From Gemmatimonadota bacterium (GTDB lineage Bacteria; Gemmatimonadota; Gemmatimonadetes; Gemmatimonadales; GWC2-71-9), in contig JAZKBR010000009.1 in the NCBI GenBank assembly GCA_040388535.1, positions 193,774 through 232,310 on the forward strand: a stretch of 38,537 nt of DNA, read 5' to 3'. The notes beneath the pieces are model-generated. The model saw only the letters and a program-made list of their open reading frames with translations, was not told where the DNA came from and ran no database searches. Below, in pieces: positions 34,025 to 38,537 of this stretch. Position numbers and translations under genes: made by a program. Numbering within the stretch: the first letter of the stretch is position 1; each line of letters opens with the position of its first letter.

Positions 34025-34732
34025 GTGCCCGAGTTGGTTCGCGTCGCAGATGTGGCGAGTACGATGGAAGCGGCGCACGCGCTGGCGCAGCAAGGCGCGG
34101 CGCATGGAACCGCCGTGGTGGCCGAGCGGCAGAGCGCCGGGCGCGGTACCCGCGGGCGTCAGTGGTCCGCGGAGGCAGGGGGGCTCTGGCTCTCGGTGGT
34201 CGCCCGACCGACGCGCACCGATGCCCTCGAAGCGCTTTCGCTTCGCATCGGACTGGTGCTCACGGCGTTGCTCGAGCGCACCTTTCCGTCGCTCCCGCTC
34301 ATTTCGCTCAAGTGGCCGAACGACCTGATCCTCGACGAGCGGAAACTCGCCGGCATTCTCTGTGAGGCGCGCTGGGCCGGCTCGGTCTGCCAGTGGGTCG
34401 TGATCGGGGTCGGCCTGAACGTCACCAATCCGCTCGAGGATTCGCTCACCTTTGGCGCCACCCGGCTCGCTGACTGGGTTGCGAATGCCGACGCCGCAAC
34501 GCTCGCCTCGCCCTGTGCAACGGCTGTCGCAACCGCCGCCCGTGCCGCCGGGCCATTGACCTCGGCCGAACTCAACGCCTTCGCGGCTCGAGACTATCTG
34601 ACTGGTCGGCGGGTCTCCGATCCGGTTGCCGGCACGGCCGAAGGAATCACCGCCGCAGGGGCCTTGCGGGTCCGTACCGACTCCGGCCCGGTCAGGGAAA
34701 TCCTGGGCGGGGTGGTCACCACGCCCGGTTGA
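34025..34732 (+). CDS. birA: Biotin-protein ligase, catalytic type
   Basis: BirA-type ligase that attaches biotin to carrier proteins such as the acetyl-CoA carboxylase carrier. The 235-residue product has GRGTRGRQW (biotinyl-AMP loop), KWPNDLILDERKLAGIL (catalytic Lys) and GVGLNV. The N-terminal helix-turn-helix of regulatory BirA is missing, so it is not expected to act as a repressor. The GTG start lies 7 bases after uppP, and coaX starts 15 bases later; birA-coaX neighbours are common. Confidence 0.94.
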   Translation: MPELVRVADVASTMEAAHALAQQGAAHGTAVVAERQSAGRGTRGRQWSAEAGGLWLSVVARPTRTDALEALSLRIGLVLTALLERTFPSLPLISLKWPNDLILDERKLAGILCEARWAGSVCQWVVIGVGLNVTNPLEDSLTFGATRLADWVANADAATLASPCATAVATAARAAGPLTSAELNAFAARDYLTGRRVSDPVAGTAEGITAAGALRVRTDSGPVREILGGVVTTPG

Positions 34733-34747
34733 CGCGAGATTCCACCA

Positions 34748-35527
34748 ATGCTTCTTGCCCTGGATATCGGGAACACCGAGGTCACGGTCGGGCTCTTCGC
34801 CGGCAGTGAGCTCCGCGGCCACTGGCGGCTCACCACTGCGGCCGATCGGACGCCCGACGAATGGGCTGTCGCGCTCGAGGCCTTTCTGGTGCGGGCAGGG
34901 CACTCGCCGGCCGAGATCCGGGCGGCCTGCATCGCGTCGGTGGCCCCGGGAGTAACCCAGGCACTGGTTCAGGCGGTACGGATTTCGGTGACCTCTATCG
35001 TCGGGCTGGTCGAGCCCGCCGCGGCACTTCCGCTTGTCCTCGACGTCGATGAGCCGCTCTCGGTTGGTGCCGACCGCATCGCGAACGTGCTCGCCGCACT
35101 CGCACTGCATCCTGGCGATAGCATCGTGGTCGACTTCGGCACTGCAACGACCTTCGATTGCGTGACTGCGGACCGACGCTTCATCGGCGGTTCCATCATG
35201 CCGGGGTTACGGACCTCAGCAGAGCAGCTGGTGCGGAAGGCCGCCAAGCTCACCGCCACCGAACTCCTGCCACCCGCCCGCGCGATCGGGCGACGGACAG
35301 ACGAGCACATCCGCGGCGGCGTGCTCTTCGGCGCTGCCGATGCTGTCGACGGAATGGTGCGACGCATTCGCGCCGAGTGGCCGGGCGGCGCGCGCCCCAA
35401 GGTCGTTGCGACGGGCGGGCTCGCTGCGCTGATTGCGCCACTTACGTCGAGCATCGAGATCGTGGATCCCGACCTCACGCTGCACGGCCTGCGGGTCGCC
35501 GCCGTCGCGCTGGGGCTGGTCCAGTGA
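34748..35527 (+). CDS. coaX: Type III pantothenate kinase
   Basis: CoaX phosphorylates pantothenate, the first step of CoA synthesis. The 259 residues contain the ASKHA-fold motifs: LALDIGNTEVTVGLF at the N-terminus, VGADRIANVLAAL, and VDFGTATTFDCV. IGGSIMPGLRTSAEQL is also family-typical. The gene ends in a GTGA overlap with the prenyltransferase. Confidence 0.96.
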   Translation: MLLALDIGNTEVTVGLFAGSELRGHWRLTTAADRTPDEWAVALEAFLVRAGHSPAEIRAACIASVAPGVTQALVQAVRISVTSIVGLVEPAAALPLVLDVDEPLSVGADRIANVLAALALHPGDSIVVDFGTATTFDCVTADRRFIGGSIMPGLRTSAEQLVRKAAKLTATELLPPARAIGRRTDEHIRGGVLFGAADAVDGMVRRIRAEWPGGARPKVVATGGLAALIAPLTSSIEIVDPDLTLHGLRVAAVALGLVQ

Positions 35528-36462
35528 GCGCGGCGTTGGGAAGTGAGAATGCGCTCACTGCGACACCGTCGCGGCGCGTGGCGCATCGCGTTCTCGGCCC
35601 CGCGCTGCCATATCTGCTGCAGTTGCGTCCGCTCGAATGGCCGATCGTGGCCGCGCACACCACCCTTGGCTGGCTGCTCGCGTCAGGATTGCGACCGCTC
35701 GACCGGCACGGCGCGCTGGGGCTCGGGGTCTGGGTCGTCGCCCTCAACGGCGGATCGCTGGCGCTCAACTCTGCCTTCGATCGAGACAACGGCGATGTCG
35801 CTTACCTGCGCGAACCGCCGCCGGTGCCACACGGCCTCGCCTGGTTCGCCGGGGCGCTGATCTTTGTCGGTGCGCTGCTGACCTGGACGATGCCGCTGCC
35901 ATATCGCATCGGCTATCTGCTCTGCGCCTTGCTCTCGGTGCTCTACTCGGTCCCGCCATTTCGACTCAAAGGCGTTGGCGGTGTCGACTGGCTCATCAAT
36001 GTCCTTGGCTTCGGCATCGCGACGCCGGTCGCCGGCTGGGCGCTGAGTGGGCGCCCCTTCACGGGACCGATCACGCTCGTGGTCTGGGCGTTCTGCCCGC
36101 TCTTCGCGGCGCTCTACCCGCTGACCCAGCTCTACCAGATGGACGAGGATCTCGCGCAAGGGGAAACCACATTGGTGCTCCGTCTGGGTACCCGACGCAG
36201 TCTGGCCGCAGCGTTGCTGGCGACCGGGCTTGCCTTCGGACTCCTGTGCGGGGCAGCGTGGCAGTCGGGCTGGCGGGGTGGGGCGGAATGGCCGCGCTGG
36301 GCGGCCCTCGGCTGCGCGCTCGCGGCGTGGCTCGTCGTGCTCTGGCCGTGGTATCGCGATGGGCGACGGTGGTCTTCGGCAGAGCACCAGCGAGGGATGT
36401 ATCACGCGCTGGCGGCATGGGCGCTCACCGATGTCGCCGTCTTCCTGGGCTGGGTCCTCTGA
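35524..36462 (+). CDS. UbiA-family prenyltransferase
   Basis: Integral-membrane prenyltransferase of 312 residues with eight to nine hydrophobic segments. The first Asp-rich motif is NSAFDRDNGD (Asn82, Asp86, Asp88, Asp91), and the second is QLYQMDEDLAQGETTL near 200. These bind the prenyl diphosphate through magnesium. The first motif is slightly non-standard in its spacing compared with NDxxDxxxD. Acceptor (quinone, heme or lipid precursor) cannot be told from sequence. It is the last gene of the long unit; an 82-base gap with a new promoter follows. Confidence 0.88.
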   Translation: MSAALGSENALTATPSRRVAHRVLGPALPYLLQLRPLEWPIVAAHTTLGWLLASGLRPLDRHGALGLGVWVVALNGGSLALNSAFDRDNGDVAYLREPPPVPHGLAWFAGALIFVGALLTWTMPLPYRIGYLLCALLSVLYSVPPFRLKGVGGVDWLINVLGFGIATPVAGWALSGRPFTGPITLVVWAFCPLFAALYPLTQLYQMDEDLAQGETTLVLRLGTRRSLAAALLATGLAFGLLCGAAWQSGWRGGAEWPRWAALGCALAAWLVVLWPWYRDGRRWSSAEHQRGMYHALAAWALTDVAVFLGWVL

Positions 36463-36478
36463 ATTTGATGCGAGGCCC

Positions 36479-36508
36479 TTGGCCCCGACCCCGCTCTTCC
36501 GCTAGCTT
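36479..36508 (+). promoter_or_regulatory. Promoter of the NlpC/P60 unit
   Basis: TTGGCC (36479-36484) and TAGCTT (36503-36508) are 18 bases apart, placing the start near 36515. GGAG at 36534-36537 is a good ribosome-binding site for ATG 36545. Confidence 0.5.
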
Positions 36509-36544
36509 TTCGCCCGACCTCTGTACCGCTTTCGGAGATACCAG

Positions 36545-37174
36545 ATGGCCACGGCTGCCCGACTCGACCTTTCCAGCGATGCCACCGAAGTGCCCAGCGT
36601 GCTGCGCGGCGCTGTGCAACTCGGCCTGATTCAGGCCGTCTGTGTCTTCGTCGTCTCGCTCATCAATCGCAGTCTCGAAGGGACAGCCGACCACGCCCTC
36701 ACCGGCATCGTGGTGGCGATCGGAGCTGCGGCGACCATTCTGCTGCCGGGACTGCGGACCCGGCCCCGGACGATCGAAGGGATCGCCGGCGCGGCCGGGA
36801 TCGGTCTCGGTGCTACGGTGATGTTCCTGTTGCTCGATGTCACGGTGTTGCAGACGCTGCACACCTACACCAACCGGTGGCGCGAAGTCGGTGGTGGTTC
36901 GAACTGGTGGTATCACCCCGTCTGGTGGATGGTCGGGACCTACCTTTCCTGGATGGGCGCGTGGATCCTCGCCAATCAGACCAACAAGCAGGGCGCACCG
37001 TCGGTCGCGGGCGCGGTTGGGCTGATCGCCGTGCTGACGGCGCTCTTTGGCGCCGTCGCCGCCGCCGTCCACTTGCCGCTGGCGGGCTGGAACGTTCCGA
37101 CCTTCGCGGTCGCCGTGCTGCCGGCCCTCGCGCTGAGCGTGGTGGTGAGCGGACTCGGCGCCAAGCGGGGCTGA
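36545..37174 (+). CDS. Unknown integral membrane protein
   Basis: I do not recognise this 209-residue protein. After a polar N-terminus of about 20 residues it has roughly five hydrophobic segments, with an aromatic central stretch (GGGSNWWYHPVWWMVG) that may lie at the membrane surface. GGAG is well placed before the ATG. It leads a three-gene unit with a second small membrane protein and an NlpC/P60 enzyme, so an envelope role is the only hint. Confidence 0.82.
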   Translation: MATAARLDLSSDATEVPSVLRGAVQLGLIQAVCVFVVSLINRSLEGTADHALTGIVVAIGAAATILLPGLRTRPRTIEGIAGAAGIGLGATVMFLLLDVTVLQTLHTYTNRWREVGGGSNWWYHPVWWMVGTYLSWMGAWILANQTNKQGAPSVAGAVGLIAVLTALFGAVAAAVHLPLAGWNVPTFAVAVLPALALSVVVSGLGAKRG

Positions 37175-37185
37175 CGGGAGGCACC

Positions 37186-37509
37186 GTGCTGGCCCGCGCC
37201 GCACGGCTGGTACTCCGGATCGCCGGTTGGCTCCTGACGCCCATCGTGCTCGCTATCACCGCCGCTATCGGGGCGACCATCGGTGCGATGGCCGCCCCGA
37301 GGTTTTCTCCCACTGGTGGACTTCTCGTGACGGCGGTGGCCGGACTTCTCGGAGCCTTGCTTGGGCTGCTGGCGTGGGAGAAGCTCCTCGGACGCTCTCC
37401 CGAATTGCGAGCCGCGTTGGCCCTCACCGCCGAAGGCATCCCGGAGCCTGCCGTTGTCGAGGAGATGGTGACCGCCCAGCCCGATCCCCCCGACCCGGGA
37501 GCGCCGTGA
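37186..37509 (+). CDS. Small unknown membrane protein
   Basis: A 107-residue product with two hydrophobic segments (LRIAGWLLTPIVLAITAAIGAT and a Gly/Ala-rich one, LLVTAVAGLLGALLGLLAW; shown separately) and an acidic Pro-rich tail. GTG 37186 follows GGGAGG at 6 bases. The upstream open frame overlaps the previous gene and is discarded. It ends in a GTGA overlap with the NlpC/P60 gene, so the two are probably translated together. No family recognised. Confidence 0.78.
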   Translation: MLARAARLVLRIAGWLLTPIVLAITAAIGATIGAMAAPRFSPTGGLLVTAVAGLLGALLGLLAWEKLLGRSPELRAALALTAEGIPEPAVVEEMVTAQPDPPDPGAP

Positions 37510-38474
37510 GTACCAGCCGATGGGTCCTGCTCGGGTTCGCGGCGGGAAGTCTGCTCGCAGCTCCGGCTGCGGGGCAGCAGGGGTTCTTCGTGACCGCTGG
37601 CCGGGTCACTGCGGGTAGCCCGAACGAATCGAGCTGGCGGCTGACCCTGCAGCGCGACCTGGCTGGCCCGCTCGGTCTCGATCTCTCACTCAACGAACTC
37701 CCGGGTGGTCGCCCGCGCGAAGGTGAGCTCTACGGCGTTGGCGCCGACGTGACCCTATTCAGTGATGCGCGTGGCCTCCCTACGGTGTTCGTGGGCGCGG
37801 CCGCCGGGCTCGGGCTGGGCGACCAGCGGCGCTTCTGGACCAGCGGCTCCATTGGCCTGCGGATGCCCGTCGTCGTGCTGGGTGCCTTCCGACTCTCGCT
37901 CGAAGGGCGCTGGCGCAACATCACCGTCACTGATCGCGATGGCCTCGAGTTCGGCATCGCCATGGGCTATCGGGTCCGGCGCGATCGCGACGCCACCCGG
38001 CCCGAGAGCGCCGGGCTCTGGGCGCCGCGCGCAACAGCCGATGCGCTCCGTGCCGGCGGGATCCCCGAAGCGAAGGCCCGGCTGTTGAGCGATGTGGTGT
38101 CGACCGCGCTCGAGGAGATGGGGCAACCGTACGTCTGGGGGGGCACCGGCGACGGCAATGGCGGATTCGACTGCTCCGGGCTCATTCACTACGCCTACTC
38201 GCGACACGGGGTGCCGATTCCCCGCACGGCCGCGAGCCAGGCCATCGCCGGCACCGCCATCCGTCGCGACCCCGATGGGCTCCTCCCGGGTGACATTCTC
38301 ACCTTCACCGGCGAGCGTGGCGAGAACGTCACCCACGTCGGTCTCTACGTCGGCGAGGGTCGCTTCATTCACAGCGCCTCGGGTGGCGTTCGGCTGAGTC
38401 GGCTGAACGAAGAAGACCCCGATGGCCGGTACTGGCTGAAGCGGTGGGTCGGGGTCAGGCGGATCGTGGAGTAG
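37506..38474 (+). CDS. Barrel-like domain fused to NlpC/P60 cysteine peptidase
   Basis: Exported 322-residue protein. A signal peptide ends AAGQQ near residue 22. Residues 25-165 alternate short polar and hydrophobic beta stretches (TVFVGAAAGLGLG, FRLSLEGRWRNITV, FGIAMGYRVRR) resembling a small outer-membrane barrel. Residues 195-320 are an NlpC/P60 domain with Cys223 in FDCSGLIHYAYS, His277 in THVGLYVG and His289 in FIHSASGG, a complete triad set expected to cleave peptidoglycan stem peptides. The GTG start overlaps the previous stop. The barrel assignment is inferred from pattern only. Confidence 0.86.
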   Translation: MSTSRWVLLGFAAGSLLAAPAAGQQGFFVTAGRVTAGSPNESSWRLTLQRDLAGPLGLDLSLNELPGGRPREGELYGVGADVTLFSDARGLPTVFVGAAAGLGLGDQRRFWTSGSIGLRMPVVVLGAFRLSLEGRWRNITVTDRDGLEFGIAMGYRVRRDRDATRPESAGLWAPRATADALRAGGIPEAKARLLSDVVSTALEEMGQPYVWGGTGDGNGGFDCSGLIHYAYSRHGVPIPRTAASQAIAGTAIRRDPDGLLPGDILTFTGERGENVTHVGLYVGEGRFIHSASGGVRLSRLNEEDPDGRYWLKRWVGVRRIVE

Positions 38475-38482
38475 CTTCGGAC

Positions 38483-38537
38483 GAGAAGGGAGAAGGGAGA
38501 AGGGAGAAGGGAGAAGGGAGAAGGGAGAAGGGAGAAG
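38483..38537. repeat. GAGAAGG heptanucleotide tandem repeat, runs off the window
   Basis: Seven perfect copies of GAGAAGG and six bases of an eighth start 8 bases after the NlpC/P60 stop and continue past the window end. Regularly spaced GGG runs (GGG AGAA GGG) fit the usual G-quadruplex pattern on the plus strand. Confidence 0.95.

Noticed and set aside
38483-38537. CRISPR array
   Set aside because: Units are 7 bases with no spacers; it is a simple tandem repeat.

Overview
The window is GC-rich, gene-dense bacterial chromosome. It holds 36 protein genes and one tRNA, with no insertion sequence, prophage, CRISPR array or rRNA. It is most likely from Gemmatimonadota or a related diderm phylum. 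That is an inference from the combination of secreted M14/M28 peptidases, large Asp-box (BNR) propeller proteins, a Bat operon, a bacillithiol gene, PyrR and frequent GTG starts in overlapping genes; no search was run.

Layout. (1) 117-7480 is a secreted-hydrolase block: two tandem M14 carboxypeptidase paralogues on the plus strand, the first apparently catalytically dead, converging on a minus-strand set of two M28 peptidases with a glycosyltransferase between them. (2) 7530-7675 holds two back-to-back promoters with nearly coincident -35 boxes, one for the minus-strand M28 gene and one for tRNA-Ser(GGA). (3) 7749-10704 is msrP-msrQ (periplasmic methionine-sulfoxide repair) followed by an Asp-box lipoprotein with a CPCC motif. 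(4) 10792-18055 is a 1080-residue secreted propeller protein, a methyltransferase, a YjdF-like membrane protein and pyrR-pyrB-pyrC. (5) 18120-19486 is a coiled-coil/zinc-ribbon protein converging on rpsT (minus strand) through two hairpins. (6) 19602-36462 is a run of 17 co-directional genes with no internal gap above 15 bases, starting from one good promoter: M50 protease, scpA, scpB, rluB, a six-gene MoxR/DUF58/Bat module, mutL, miaA, bshA, uppP, birA, coaX and a UbiA-family prenyltransferase. (7) 36479-38474 has its own promoter and encodes two small unknown membrane proteins and a barrel-like/NlpC-P60 fusion. The window ends inside a heptanucleotide tandem repeat.

How the genes fit together. 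Envelope and redox maintenance recur: MsrPQ, the Bat module, bacillithiol synthesis, undecaprenyl-phosphate recycling, a site-2 protease and an NlpC/P60 enzyme. These sit beside housekeeping genes for pyrimidine synthesis, chromosome condensation, mismatch repair, tRNA and rRNA modification, and CoA and biotin use.

The points most worth attention are: the two Bat fusion proteins, each with a preserved signal-peptide-like segment and an in-frame start codon exactly at the fusion joint; the M14 pseudo-peptidase next to its active paralogue; the shared -35 divergent promoters; and two families of 7-base intergenic repeats.
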